In this document: positions 10,496-24,394 of the stretch, in pieces
Position numbering within the stretch: position 1 is the first letter of the stretch
How the letters are laid out: each line of letters starts with the position of its first letter
Origin: Coix lacryma-jobi var. lacryma-jobi
Taxonomy: Eukaryota > Streptophyta > Magnoliopsida > Poales > Poaceae
DNA: 64,000 nucleotides
Reading direction: 5' to 3'
NCBI GenBank assembly: GCA_009763385.1
Contig: VDCT01000291.1
Coordinates: 1-64,000, forward strand
Notes under the pieces: generated by a model
Told to the model about the DNA's origin: nothing
Seen by the model: only the letters and a program-made list of their open reading frames with translations
The model's database searches: none
Translations under genes and position numbers: made by a program

Positions 10496-13400
10496 AAAAA
10501 CCCACAGACAAGAGTTTTGGGTCAACCGGGGATGATTGGGTGCGTTTGTTACAAAAAATTCAACTGAGTTTTTCGGTGCATCATTGGGTAAAACGGCCCT
10601 CCCGCACGAGTTTTGTCGCACCGTTCCGTCGGAAATGAATGTGCCAAAAACCCACACACAAGAGTTTTGGGTCAACCGGAGATGATTGGGTGCGTCTGTT
10701 GCAAAAAAATCAACTGAGTTTTTTGGTGCATCATTGGGTAAAACGGCCCTCCCGCGTGAGTTTTTACGCACCGTTCTGTCGGAAATGAAAGTGCCAAAAA
10801 TCGACCAAACTTGAGTTTTAGGTCAAATGGAGATGATTAGGTGCGTCCGTTTCCGAAAAATTCAACTTCGAGTTTTTCAGTGCGTTAATGGGTAAAATGG
10901 CCCTGCCGCGCGAGTTTTTCTGCACCGTTCCGTCGGAAATGAAAGTGCCAAAAACCCACCATACATGAGTTTTGGGTCCAACGGGGATGATTGGGTGCGT
11001 CCGTTAAGAAAAATTCAACAGCGAGTTTTTTGGTGCATGTGGGTAAAACGTCCCTCCCGAGTGAGTTTTTCCGCACCGTTCCATCGGAAATGAAAGTGCC
11101 AAAATCCACCAAACTTGAGTTTTATGTCAAACGGAGATGATTCGGTGCGTCCGTTTGCGAAAAATTCAACTGCGAGTTTTCGGTGCATGAGTGGGTAAAA
11201 CGGCCCTCCCGCGTGAGTTTTTCCACACCGTTCCGTCGGAATGAAAGTTTCAAAAACCGACCAAACATGAGTTTTGGGTCAAACAAGGATGATTGGGTGC
11301 GTCCGTTGGGAAATATTCAACAGCGAGTTTTTCGGTGCATCAGTGGAAAAAACAGCCACACCGTGCGAGTTTTGCCGCACCGTTCTGTCGGAAATGAAAG
11401 TGCCAAAAACCGACAAACAAGAGTTTTGGGTCAACCGGAGATGATTGGGTGCGTCTATTGCGAAAAATCCAACTGAGTTTTTTGGTGCATCAATCGGTAA
11501 AACGGCCCTCCCGCACGAGTTTTGTCGCACCGTTCCGTCAGAAATGAAAGTGCCAAAAACCGACAAACATGAGTTTTGGGTCAACCGGAGATGATTGAGT
11601 GCGTCCATTGCAAAAAATTCAACTGAGTTATTCGGTGCATCATTGGGTAAAACGGCCCTCCCGCACGAGTTTTGTCGCACCGTTCGGTCGGAAATGAAAG
11701 TGCCAAAAACCCACAAACATGAGTTTTGGGCCAACCGGAGATGATTGGGTGCGTCTGTTGCAAAAAATTCAACTTATTTTTTCAGTGCATCATTGGGTAA
11801 AACGGCCCTCCCGCCCGAGTTTTGCCACACCGTTTCGTCGGAAATGAAAGTGCCAAAAACCCACCAAACATGAGTTTTAGGCCAAACGGAGATGATTGAG
11901 TGCGTCCGTTTGCGAAAAAATCAACTACGAGTTTTTTGGTGCATCAATGGGTAAAACGACCCTCCCGCGCGAGTTTTTACGCACCGTTCCATTGGAAATG
12001 AATGTGCCAAAAATCCACCAAACTTGAGTTTTAGGTCAAAAGGAGATGATTGGGTGCGTCCGTTTGCGAAAAATTCAACTTCGAGTTTTTCGGTGCATGA
12101 GTGGGTAAAACGGCCCTCCCGCGTGAGTTTTTCCACACTGTTCCGTCGGAATGAAAGTTTCAAAAACCGACCAAACATGAGTTTTGGGTCAAACAAGGAT
12201 GATTGGGTGCGTCCGTTGGGAAATATTCAACAGCGAGTTTTTCGGTGCATCAGTGGAAAAAACAGCCACACCGTGCGAGTTTTGCCGCTCCGTTCTGTCG
12301 GAAATGAATGTGCCAAAAACCCACAAACTAGAGTTATGGGGCGACCGGAGATGATTGGATGCGTCTGTTGCGAAAAATTCAACTGAGTTTTTTGGTGCAT
12401 CATTCGGTAAAACGGCCCTCCAGCACGAGTTTTGTCGCACCGTTCCATCGGAAATGAAAGTGTCAAAAACCCACAAACAAGAGTTTTGGGTCAACAGGGG
12501 ATTATTGGGTGCGTCTGTTGCAAAAAATTCAACTGAGTTTTTCGGTGCATCATTGGGTAAAACGGCCCTCCCGCACGAGTTTTGTCGCACAGTTCCGTCA
12601 GAAATGAAAGTGCCAAAAACGACAAACATGAGTTTTGGGTCAACCGGAGATGATTGAGTGCGTCCATTGCAAAAAATTCAACTGATTTATTCGGTGCATC
12701 ATTGGGTAAAACGGCCCTCCCGCACCAGTTTTGTCGCACCATTCCGTCGGAAATGAAAGTGCCAAAAACCCACAAACAAGAGTTTTGGGTCAACCGGAGA
12801 TGATTGGGTGCGTCTGTTGCAAAAAAATCAACTGAGTTTTTTGGTGCATCATTTGGAAAAACGGCCCTCCCGCGCGAGTTTTTACGCACCGTTCCGTCGG
12901 AAATGAAAGTGCAAAAATCCATCAAACTTAAGTTTTAGGTCAAATGGAGATGATTAGGTGCGTTTGTTTGCGAAAAATTCAACTGCGAGTTTTTCGGTGC
13001 ATGAGTGGGTAAAACGGCCCTCCCGCGTGAGTTTTTCCACACCGTTCCGTCGGAAATGAATGTTTCAAAAACCGACCAAACATGAGTTTTGGGTCAAACA
13101 GGGATGATTGGGTGCGTCCGTTGGGAAAAATTCAACAGCGAGTTTTTCGGTGCATCAGTGGAGAAAATGGCCACACCTTGCGAGTTTTGCCGCACCGTTC
13201 TGTCGGAAATGAAATTGCCAAAAACCCACAAACAAGAGTTTTGGGTCAACCAGAGATGATTGGGTGCGTCTGTTGCGAAAAATTCAACTGAGTTTTTTGG
13301 TGCATCATTCGGTAAAACGGCCCTCCCGCACGAGTTTCGTCGCATCGTTCCGTCAGAAATGAAAGTGCCAAAATCCTACAAACAAGAGTTTTGTGTCAAC

Positions 13401-13921
13401 CGGGGATGATTGGGTGCGTCTGTTGCAAAAAATTCAACTGAGTTTTTCGGTGCATCATTGGGTAAAACGGCCCTCCCGCACGAGTTTTGTCGCACCATTC
13501 CGTCGAAAATGAAAGTGCCAGAAACCCACAGACAAGAGTTTTGGGTCAACCGGAGATGATTGGGTGCGTCTGTTGCAAAATATTCAACTGAGTTTTTCGA
13601 TGCATCGTTGGGTAAAATGGCCCTCCCGCACGAGTTTTGTCGCACTGTTCCGTCAGAAATGAAAGTGCCAAAAACCCACAAACAAGAGTTTTGGTTCAAC
13701 CGGGGATGATTGGGTGCGTCTGTTGCAAAAAATTCAACTGAGTTTTTCGGTGCACCATTGGGTAAAACGGCCCTCCCGCCCGAGTTTTGCCACACCGTTT
13801 CGTCGGAAATGAAAGTGCCAAAACCCCACCAAACATGAGTTTTAGGCCAAACGGAGATGATTGAGTGCGTCCGTTTGCGAAAAAATCAACTACGAGTTTT
13901 TTGGTGCATCAATGGGTAAAA
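10141..13921 (+). repeat. 3,781 bp tandem duplication, copy 1 (about 25 monomers)
   Basis: The stretch contains an incomplete alpha, a beta with the private variant caagagcgag, an epsilon-zeta doublet at 10832 and cycles starting at 11136, 12045 and 12949. It is repeated immediately at 13922-17702. Marker positions keep an offset of 3,780 bp up to about 11100 and 3,781 bp after it: one A is missing near 11101 (aaaatccacc against aaaaatccacc). Variants private to the pair include tagagttatggggcgacc, cttaagttttagg, gagtttcgtcgcatcg and ggttcaaccgggg. Confidence 0.92.
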
Positions 13922-14009
13922 CGGCCCTCCCGCGTGAGTTTTTCCACACCGTTCCGTCGGAAATGAAAGTTTCAAAAACCGACCAAACATGAGTTTTGGG
14001 TCAAACAGG
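13856..14009 (+). repeat. Chimeric monomer at the 3,781 bp duplication junction
   Basis: The first half carries 'aaaaaatcaactacgag' and gcatcaatgggtaaaac, which belong to the class normally ending in gcgcgagtttttacgc. The second half carries gcgtgagtttttccacac and gtttcaaaaaccgacc of the alpha class. The switch lies in the acggccctcccgcg stretch common to both. This is what an exchange in register between two different monomer classes would leave. Confidence 0.82.
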
Positions 14010-17000
14010 GATGATTGGGTGCGTCCGTTGGGAAAAATTCAAGAGCGAGTTTTTCAGTGCATCAGTGGAAAAATGGCCACACCGTGCGAGTTTTGCCGCA
14101 CCGTTCTGTCGGAAATGAAAGTGCCAAAAACCCACAAACAAGAGTTTTGGGTCAACCGGAGATGATTGGGTGCGTCTGTTGCCAAAAATTCAACTGAGTT
14201 TTTTGGTGCATCATTCGGTAAAACGGCCCTCCCGCACGAGTTTTGTCGCACCGTTCCGTCGGAAATGAAAGTGCCAAAAACCCACAGACAAGAGTTTTGG
14301 GTCAACCGGGGATGATTGGGTGCGTTTGTTACAAAAAATTCAACTGAGTTTTTCGGTGCATCATTGGGTAAAACGGCCCTCCCGCACGAGTTTTGTCGCA
14401 CCGTTCCGTCGGAAATGAATGTGCCAAAAACCCACACACAAGAGTTTTGGGTCAACCGGAGATGATTGGGTGCGTCTGTTGCAAAAAAATCAACTGAGTT
14501 TTTTGGTGCATCATTGGGTAAAACGGCCCTCCCGCGTGAGTTTTTACGCACCGTTCTGTCGGAAATGAAAGTGCCAAAAATCGACCAAACTTGAGTTTTA
14601 GGTCAAATGGAGATGATTAGGTGCGTCCGTTTCCGAAAAATTCAACTTCGAGTTTTTCAGTGCGTTAATGGGTAAAATGGCCCTGCCGCGCGAGTTTTTC
14701 TGCACCGTTCCGTCGGAAATGAAAGTGCCAAAAACCCACCATACATGAGTTTTGGGTCCAACGGGGATGATTGGGTGCGTCCGTTAAGAAAAATTCAACA
14801 GCGAGTTTTTTGGTGCATGTGGGTAAAACGTCCCTCCCGAGTGAGTTTTTCCGCACCGTTCCATCGGAAATGAAAGTGCCAAAAATCCACCAAACTTGAG
14901 TTTTATGTCAAACGGAGATGATTCGGTGCGTCCGTTTGCGAAAAATTCAACTGCGAGTTTTCGGTGCATGAGTGGGTAAAACGGCCCTCCCGCGTGAGTT
15001 TTTCCACACCGTTCCGTCGGAATGAAAGTTTCAAAAACCGACCAAACATGAGTTTTGGGTCAAACAAGGATGATTGGGTGCGTCCGTTGGGAAATATTCA
15101 ACAGCGAGTTTTTCGGTGCATCAGTGGAAAAAACAGCCACACCGTGCGAGTTTTGCCGCACCGTTCTGTCGGAAATGAAAGTGCCAAAAACCGACAAACA
15201 AGAGTTTTGGGTCAACCGGAGATGATTGGGTGCGTCTATTGCGAAAAATCCAACTGAGTTTTTTGGTGCATCAATCGGTAAAACGGCCCTCCCGCACGAG
15301 TTTTGTCGCACCGTTCCGTCAGAAATGAAAGTGCCAAAAACCGACAAACATGAGTTTTGGGTCAACCGGAGATGATTGAGTGCGTCCATTGCAAAAAATT
15401 CAACTGAGTTATTCGGTGCATCATTGGGTAAAACGGCCCTCCCGCACGAGTTTTGTCGCACCGTTCGGTCGGAAATGAAAGTGCCAAAAACCCACAAACA
15501 TGAGTTTTGGGCCAACCGGAGATGATTGGGTGCGTCTGTTGCAAAAAATTCAACTTATTTTTTCAGTGCATCATTGGGTAAAACGGCCCTCCCGCCCGAG
15601 TTTTGCCACACCGTTTCGTCGGAAATGAAAGTGCCAAAAACCCACCAAACATGAGTTTTAGGCCAAACGGAGATGATTGAGTGCGTCCGTTTGCGAAAAA
15701 ATCAACTACGAGTTTTTTGGTGCATCAATGGGTAAAACGACCCTCCCGCGCGAGTTTTTACGCACCGTTCCATTGGAAATGAATGTGCCAAAAATCCACC
15801 AAACTTGAGTTTTAGGTCAAAAGGAGATGATTGGGTGCGTCCGTTTGCGAAAAATTCAACTTCGAGTTTTTCGGTGCATGAGTGGGTAAAACGGCCCTCC
15901 CGCGTGAGTTTTTCCACACTGTTCCGTCGGAATGAAAGTTTCAAAAACCGACCAAACATGAGTTTTGGGTCAAACAAGGATGATTGGGTGCGTCCGTTGG
16001 GAAATATTCAACAGCGAGTTTTTCGGTGCATCAGTGGAAAAAACAGCCACACCGTGCGAGTTTTGCCGCTCCGTTCTGTCGGAAATGAATGTGCCAAAAA
16101 CCCACAAACTAGAGTTATGGGGCGACCGGAGATGATTGGATGCGTCTGTTGCGAAAAATTCAACTGAGTTTTTTGGTGCATCATTCGGTAAAACGGCCCT
16201 CCAGCACGAGTTTTGTCGCACCGTTCCATCGGAAATGAAAGTGTCAAAAACCCACAAACAAGAGTTTTGGGTCAACAGGGGATTATTGGGTGCGTCTGTT
16301 GCAAAAAATTCAACTGAGTTTTTCGGTGCATCATTGGGTAAAACGGCCCTCCCGCACGAGTTTTGTCGCACAGTTCCGTCAGAAATGAAAGTGCCAAAAA
16401 CGACAAACATGAGTTTTGGGTCAACCGGAGATGATTGAGTGCGTCCATTGCAAAAAATTCAACTGATTTATTCGGTGCATCATTGGGTAAAACGGCCCTC
16501 CCGCACCAGTTTTGTCGCACCATTCCGTCGGAAATGAAAGTGCCAAAAACCCACAAACAAGAGTTTTGGGTCAACCGGAGATGATTGGGTGCGTCTGTTG
16601 CAAAAAAATCAACTGAGTTTTTTGGTGCATCATTTGGAAAAACGGCCCTCCCGCGCGAGTTTTTACGCACCGTTCCGTCGGAAATGAAAGTGCAAAAATC
16701 CATCAAACTTAAGTTTTAGGTCAAATGGAGATGATTAGGTGCGTTTGTTTGCGAAAAATTCAACTGCGAGTTTTTCGGTGCATGAGTGGGTAAAACGGCC
16801 CTCCCGCGTGAGTTTTTCCACACCGTTCCGTCGGAAATGAATGTTTCAAAAACCGACCAAACATGAGTTTTGGGTCAAACAGGGATGATTGGGTGCGTCC
16901 GTTGGGAAAAATTCAACAGCGAGTTTTTCGGTGCATCAGTGGAGAAAATGGCCACACCTTGCGAGTTTTGCCGCACCGTTCTGTCGGAAATGAAATTGCC

Positions 17001-17702
17001 AAAAACCCACAAACAAGAGTTATGGGTCAACCAGAGATGATTGGGTGCGTCTGTTGCGAAAAATTCAACTGAGTTTTTTGGTGCATCATTCGGTAAAACG
17101 GCCCTCCCGCACGAGTTTCGTCGCATCGTTCCGTCAGAAATGAAAGTGCCAAAATCCTACAAACAAGAGTTTTGTGTCAACCGGGGATGATTGGGTGCGT
17201 CTGTTGCAAAAAATTCAACTGAGTTTTTCGGTGCATCATTGGGTAAAACGGCCCTCCCGCACGAGTTTTGTCGCACCATTCCGTCGAAAATGAAAGTGCC
17301 AGAAACCCACAGACAAGAGTTTTGGGTCAACCGGAGATGATTGGGTGCGTCTGTTGCAAAATATTCAACTGAGTTTTTCGATGCATCGTTGGGTAAAATG
17401 GCCCTCCCGCACGAGTTTTGTCGCACTGTTCCGTCAGAAATGAAAGTGCCAAAAACCCACAAACAAGAGTTTTGGTTCAACCGGGGATGATTGGGTGCGT
17501 CTGTTGCAAAAAATTCAACTGAGTTTTTCGGTGCACCATTGGGTAAAACGGCCCTCCCGCCCGAGTTTTGCCACACCGTTTCGTCGGAAATGAAAGTGCC
17601 AAAACCCCACCAAACATGAGTTTTAGGCCAAACGGAGATGATTGAGTGCGTCCGTTTGCGAAAAAATCAACTACGAGTTTTTTGGTGCATCAATGGGTAA
17701 AA
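13922..17702 (+). repeat. 3,781 bp tandem duplication, copy 2
   Basis: A near-identical repeat of 10141-13921. Reading the two side by side I noticed only two differences: the extra A near 14882, and base 17022 (A) where copy 1 has T at 13241. There may be others I missed. The left edge lies inside a chimeric monomer (13856-14009). The right edge is near 17702, where copy 2 continues with ccgcgcgagtttttacgc and copy 1 continued with ccgcgtgagtttttccac. Confidence 0.92.
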
Positions 17703-20700
17703 CGGCCCTCCCGCGCGAGTTTTTACGCACCGTTCCATTGGAAATGAATGTGCCAAAAATCCACCAAACTTGAGTTTTAGGTCAAAAGGTGATGATTAGG
17801 TGCGTCCGTTTGCGAAAAATTCAACTGCGTGTTTTTCGGTGCATGAGTGGGTAAAACGGCCCTCCCTCGTGAGTTTTTCCACACCTTTCCGTCGGAAATG
17901 AAAGTTTCAAAAACCGACCAAACAAGAGTTTTGGGTCAAACAGGGATGATTGGGTGCGTCCATTGGGAAAAATTCAACAGCGAGTTTTTCAGTGCATCAG
18001 TGGAAAAAATGGCCACACCGTGCGAGTTTTGCCGCACCGTTCTTTCGGAAATGAAAGTGCCAAAAACCCACAAACAAGAGTTTTGGGTCAACTGGAGATG
18101 ATTGGGTGCGTCTGTTGCGAAAAATTCAACTGAGTTTTTTGGTGCATCATTCGGTAAAACGGCCCTCCAGCACGAGTTTTGTCGCACCGTTCCATAGGAA
18201 ATGAAAGTGCCAAAAACCCACAAACAAGAGTTTTGGGTCAACAGGGGATTATTGGGTGCGTCCGTTGCAAAAAATTCAACTGAGTTTTTCGGTGCATCAT
18301 TGGGTAAAACGGCCCTCCCGCACGAGTTTTGTCGCACAGTTCCGTCAGAAATGAAAGTGCCAAAAACCCATAAACATGAGTTTTGGGTCAACCGGAGATG
18401 ATTGAGTGCGTCCATTGCAAAAAATTCAACTGATTTATTCGGTGCATCATTGGGTAAAACGGCCCTCCCGCACGAGTTTTGTCCTACCATTCCGTCGGAA
18501 ATGAAAGTGCCAAAAACCCACAAACAAGAGTTTTGGGTCAACCGGAGATGATTGGGTGCGTCTGTTGCAAAAAAATTCAACTGAGTTTTTCGGTGCACCA
18601 TTGGGTAAAACGGCCCTCCCGCCCGAGTTTTGCCACACCGTTTCGTCGGAAATGAAAGTGCCAAAACCCCACCAAACATGAGTTTTAGGCCAAACGGAGA
18701 TGATTGAGTGCGTCCGTTTGCGAAAAAATCAACTACGAGTTTTTTGGTGCATCAATGGGTAAAACGGCCCTCCCGCGTGAGTTTTTACGCACCGTTCCAT
18801 TGGAAATGAATGTGCCAAAAATCCACCAAACTTGAGTTTTAGGTCAAAAGGAGATGATTAGGTGCGTCCGTTTGCGAAAAATTCAACTGCGAGTTTTTCG
18901 GTGCATGAGTGGGTAAAACGGCCCTCCCGCGTGAGTTTTTCCACACCGTTCCGTCGGAATGAAAGTTTCAAAAACCGACCAAACATGAGTTTTGGGTCAA
19001 GCAAGGATGATTGGGTGCGTCCGTTGGGAAATATTCAACAGCGAGTTTTTCGGTGCATGAGTGGAAAAAACAGCCACACCGTGCGAGTTTTGCCGCACCG
19101 TTCCGTCGGAAATGAAAGTGCCAAAAACCCACAAACAAGAGTTTTGGGTCAACCGGAGATGATTGGGTGCGTCTGTTGCGAAAAATCCAACTGAGTTTTT
19201 TGGTGCATCATTCGGTAAAACGGCCCTCCCGCACGATTATTGTCGCACCGTTCCGTCGGAAATGAAAGTGCCAAAAACCCACAAACAAGAGTTTTGGGTC
19301 AACCGGGGATGATTGGGTGCCTCTGTTGCAAAAAATTCAACTGAGTTTTTCGGTGCATCATTGGGTAAAACGGCCCTCCCGCACGAGTTTTGTCGCACCG
19401 TTCTGTCAGAAATGAAAGTGCCAAAAACCCACAGACAAGAGTTTTGGGTCAACCGGAGATGATTGAGTGCGTCTGTTGCAAGAAATTCGACTTATTTTTT
19501 TGATGCATCATTGGGTAAAACGGCCCTCCCGCACGAGTTTTGTCGCACCGTTCGGTCGGAAATGAAAGTGCCAAAAACCCACAAACATGAGTTTTGGGCC
19601 AACCGGAGATGATTGGGTGCGTCTGTTGCAAAAAATTCAACTTATTTTTTCGGTGCATCATTGGGTAAAACGGCCCTCCCGCGCGAGTTTTTACGCACCG
19701 TTCCATCAGAAATGAAAGTGCCAAAACCCACAAACATGAGTTTTAGGTCAAACGGAGATGATTAGGTGCGTCCATTTGCGAAAAATTCAACTGCGAGTTT
19801 TTCAGTGCATGAGTGGGTAAAACGGCCCTCCCGCGTGAGTTTTTCCACAACGTTCCGTCGGAAATGAAAGTTTCAAAAACCCACCAAACATGAGTTTTGG
19901 GTCAAACGGGGATGATTGGGTGCGTCCGTTGGGAAAAATTCAACAGCGAGTTTTTCGGTGCATCAGTGGAAAAAATGGCCATACCGTGCGAGTTTTGCCG
20001 CACCGTTCTGTCGTAAATGAAAGTGCCAAAAACCCACAAACTAGAGTTTTGGGTCGACCGGAGATGATTGGGTGCGTCTGTTGCGAAAAATTCAACTGAG
20101 TTTTTTGGTGCATCATTCGGTAAAATGGCCCTCCAGCACGAGTTTTGTCGCACCGTTCCGTCGGAAATGAAAGTGCCAAAAACCCACAAACAAGAGTTTT
20201 GGGCAATAGGGGATGATTGGGTGCGTCTGTTGCAAAAAATTCAACTGAGTTTTTCGGTGCATCATTGGGTAAAACGGCCCTCCCGCACGAGTTTTGTCGC
20301 ACCGTTCCGTCAGAAATGAAAGTGCCAAAAACTGACAAACATGAGTTTTGGGTCAACCGGAGATGATTGAGTGCATCCATTGCAAAAAATTCAACTGAGT
20401 TATTCGGTGCATCATTGGGTAAAACGGCCCTCCCCCACGAGTTTTGTCGCACCGTTCCGTCGGAAATGAAAGTGCCAAAAACCCACAAAAAAGAGTTTTG
20501 GGTTAACCGGAGATGATTGGGTGCGTCTGTTGCAAAAAACTCAACTGAATTTTTTGGTGCATCATTGGGTAAAACGGCCCTCCCGCGCGAGTTTTTACGC
20601 ACCGTTCCGTCGGAAATGAAAGTGCCAAAAATCGACCAAACTTGAGTTTTAGGTCAAATGGAGATGATTAGGTGCGTCTGTTTGCGAAAAATTCAACTGC

Positions 20701-20944
20701 GAGTTTTTCGGTGCATGAGTGGGTAAAACGGCCCTCCCGCGTGAGTTTTTCCACGCCGTTCCGTCGGAAATGAATGTTTCAAAAACCGACCAAACATGAG
20801 TTTTGGGTCAAACATGGATGATTGGGTGCGTCCGTTGGGAAAAATTCAACAGCGAGTTTTTCGGTGCATCAGTGGAGAAAATGGCCACACCGTGCGAGTT
20901 TTGCCGCACCGTTCTGTCGGAAATGAAAGTGCCAAAAACCCACA
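17703..20944 (+). repeat. Mixed 6- and 7-monomer cycles between two large duplications
   Basis: Alpha monomers start at 17791, 18853, 19757 and 20663, giving cycles of 1,062, 904 and 906 bp. Single-copy variants here include 'cctccctcgtgag' (17860), 'ttctttcggaaatg' (18041), 'ccgttccataggaaatg' (18187), 'gcacgattattgtc' (19233) and 'gggcaataggggatg' (20201). The region is satellite throughout, with no foreign insertion. Confidence 0.85.
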
Positions 20945-23900
20945 AACAAGAGTTTTGGGTCAACCGGAGATGATTGGGTGCGTCTGTTGCAAAAAATTCA
21001 ACTGAGTTTTTTGGTGCATCATTCGGTAAAACGGCCCTCCCGCACGAGTTTTGTCGCACCGTTCCGTCAGAAATGAAAGTGCCAAAAACCTACAAACAAG
21101 AGTTTTGGGTCAACCGGGGATGATTGGGTGCGTTTGTTGCAAAAAATTCAACTGATTTTTTCGGTGCATCATTGGGTAAAATAGCCCTCCCGCACGAGTT
21201 TTGTCGCACCGTTCCGTCAGAAATGAAAGTGCCAAAAACCCACAAACATGAGTTTTGGGTCAACCGGAGATGATTGAGCGCATCCATTGCAAAAAATTCA
21301 ACTGAGTTATTCGGTGCATCATTGGGTAAAACGGCCCTCCCGCCCGAGTTTTGTCGCACCGTTCCGTCAGAAATGAAAGTGCCAAAAACCCACAAACAAG
21401 AGTTTTGGTTCAACCGGGGATGATTGGGTCCGTCTGTTGCAAAAAATTCAACTAAGTTTTTTGGTGCACCATTGGGTAAAACGGCCCTCCCGCCCGAGTT
21501 TTGCCACACCGTTTCGTCGGAAATGATAGTGCGAAAAACCCACCAAACATGAGTTTAGGCCAAACGGAGATGATTGAGTGCGTCCGTTTGCGAAAAAATC
21601 AACTACGAGTTTTTTGGTGCATCAATGGGTAAAACGGCCCTCCCGCGCGAGTTTTTACGCACCGTTCCATCGGAAATGAAAGTGCCAAAAATCCACCAAA
21701 CATGAGTTTTAGTTGAAACGTAGATGATTGGGTGCATCCGTTTCTGAAAAATTCAACTTCCAGTTTTTCAGTGCGTTAATGGGTAAAATGGCCCTCCCGC
21801 GCGAGTTTTTCTGCACCGTTCCGTCGGAAATGAAAGTGCCAAAAACCCACCATACATGAGTTTTGGGTCCAACGGGGATGATTGGGTGCGTCCGTTAAGA
21901 AAAATTCAACAGCGAGTTTTTTGGTGCATGTGGGTAAAACGGCCCTCCCGAGTGAGTTTTTCCGCACCGTTCCATTGGAAATGAAAGTGCCAAAAATCCA
22001 CCAAACATGAGTTTTAGGTCAAAAGGAGATGATTAGGTGCGTCCGTTTGCGAAAAATTCAACTGCGAGTTTTTCGGTGCATGAGTGGGAAAAACGGCCCT
22101 CCCGCGTGAGTTTTTCCACACCGTTCCGTCGGAATGAAAGTTTCAAAAACCGACCAAACATGAGTTTTGGGTCAAACAGGGATGATTGGGTGCGTCCGTT
22201 GGGAAATATTCAACAGCGAGTTTTTCGGTGCATCAGTGGAAAAAATAGCCACACCGTGCGAGTTTTGCCGCACCGTTCTGTCGGAAATGAATGTGCCAAA
22301 GACCCACAAACTAGAGTTTTGGGTCGACCGGAGATGATTGGATGCGTCTGTTGCGAAAAATTCAACTGAGTTTTTTGGTGCATCATTCGGTAAAACGGCC
22401 CTCCAGCACGAGTTTTGTCGCTCCGTTCCATCGGAAATGAAAGTGCCAAAAACCCACAAACAAGAGTTTTGGGTCAACAGGGGATGATTGGGTGCGTCTG
22501 TTGCAAAAAATTCAACTGAGTTTTTCGGTGCATCATTGGGTAAAACGGCCCTCCCGCACGAGTTTTGTCGCACCGTTCCGTCAGAAATGAAAGTGCCAAA
22601 AACCGACCAACATGAGTTTTGGGCCAACCGGAGATGATTGAGTGCGTCCATTGCAAAAAATTCAACTGATTTATTCGGTGCATCATTGGGTAAAATGGCT
22701 CTCCCGCACCAGTTTTGTCGCACCGTTCTGTCGGAAATGAAAGTGCCAAAACCCATAAACAAGAGTTTTGGGTCGACCGGAGATGATTGGGTGCGTCTGT
22801 TGCGAAAAATCCAACTGAGTTTTTTGGTGCATCATTCGGTAAAACGGCCCTCCCACACGATTTTTGTCGCACCGTTCCGTCGGAAATGAAAGTGCCAAAA
22901 ACCCACAAACAAGAGTTTTGGGTCAACCGGGGATGATTGGTTGCGTCTGTTGCAAAAAATTCAACTGAGTTTTTCGGTGCATCATTGGGTAAAACGGCCC
23001 TCCCGCACGAGTTTTGTCGCACCGATCCGTCGGAAATGAAAGTGCCAAAAACCCACAGACAAGAGTTTTGGGTCAACCGGAGATGATTGGGTGCGTCTGT
23101 TGCAAAAATTCAACTTATTTTTTTGATGCATCATTGGGTAAAACGGCCCTCCCGCACGAGTTTTGTCGCACCGTTCGGTCGGAAATGAAAGTGCCAAAAA
23201 CCCACAAACATGAGTTTTGGGCCAAACGGAGATGATTGGGTGCATCTGTTGCAAAAAATTCAACTTATTTTTTCGGTGCATCATTGGGTAAAATGGCCCT
23301 CCCGCGCGAGTTTTTACGCACCGTTCCATCAGAAATGAGAGTGCCAAAACCCACAAACATGAGTTTTAGGTCAAACGGAGATGATTAGGTGCGTCCGTTT
23401 GCGAAAAAGTCAACTGCGAATTTTTCAGTGCATGAGTGGGTAAAACGGCCCTCCCGCGTGAGTTTTTCCACAACGTTCCGTCGGAAATGAAAGTTTCAAA
23501 AACCCACCAAACAAGAGTTTTGGGTCAAACAGGGATGATTGGGTGCGTCCGTTGGGAAAAATTCAACAGCGAGTTTTTCGGTGCATCAGTGGAAAAAACG
23601 GCCATACCGTGCGAGTTTTGCCGCACCGTTCTGTCGTAAATGAAAGTGCCAAAAACCCACAAACTAGAGTTTTGGGTCGACCGGAGATGATTGGGTGCGT
23701 CTGTTGCGAAAAATTCAACTGAGTTTTTTGGTGCATCATTCGGTAAAATGGCCCTCCAGCACGAGTTTTGTCGCACCGTTTCGTCGGAAATGAAAGTGCC
23801 AAAAACCCACAAACAAGAGTTTTGGGTCAACAGGGGATGATTGGGTGCGTCTGTTGCAAAAAATTCAACTGAGTTTTTCGGTGCATCATTGGGTAAAACG

Positions 23901-24394
23901 GCCCTCCCGCACGAGTTTTGTCGCACCGTTCCGTCAGAAATGAAAGTGCCAAAAACCGACAAACATGAGTTTTGGGTCAACCGGAGATGATTGGTGCGTC
24001 CATTGCAAAAAATTCAATTGAGTTATTCGGTGCATCATTGGGTAAAACGGCCCTCCCGCACGAGTTTTGTCGCACCGTTCCGTCGGAAATGAAAGTGCCA
24101 AAAACCCACAAACAAGAGTTTTGGGTCAACCGGAGATGATTGGGTGCGTCTGTTGCAAAAAAATCAACTGAGTTTTTTGGTGCATCATTGGGTAAAACGG
24201 CCCTCCCGCGCGAGTTTTTACGCACCGTTCCGTCGGAAATGAAAGTGCCTAAAATCGACCAAACTTGAGTTTTAGGTCAAATGGAGATGATTAGGTGCGT
24301 CCGTTGGCGAAAAATTCAACTGCGAGTTTTGGGTCAACCGGGGATGATTGGGTGCGTCTGTTGCAAAAAATTCAACTGAGTTTTTCGGTGCATC
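20945..24394 (+). repeat. Large duplication of about 3.45 kb, copy 1
   Basis: Repeated at 24619-28069 with an offset of 3,674 bp, becoming 3,675 bp after about 23100 (caaaaattc here against caaaaaattc at 26779). Shared private variants include cccataaacaagag, cacacgatttttgtcgc, gcaccgatccgtcgg, agttgaaacgtagatg and the 57 bp truncated monomer at 24286. Copy 1 contains an epsilon-zeta doublet at 21723 and long cycles of 1,365 and 1,352 bp (alpha starts 20663, 22028, 23380). Confidence 0.9.
24286..24342 (+). repeat. Truncated 57 bp monomer (copy 1)
   Basis: An alpha monomer starts normally (gatgattaggtgcgtccg, then ttggcgaaaaattcaactgc) but its first gagtttt is joined directly to gggtcaaccggg, the end of a gamma monomer. 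About 95 bp of monomer are missing. The break lies in gagtttt, present at both deletion ends, so recombination or slippage between gagtttt copies explains it. Confidence 0.88.
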
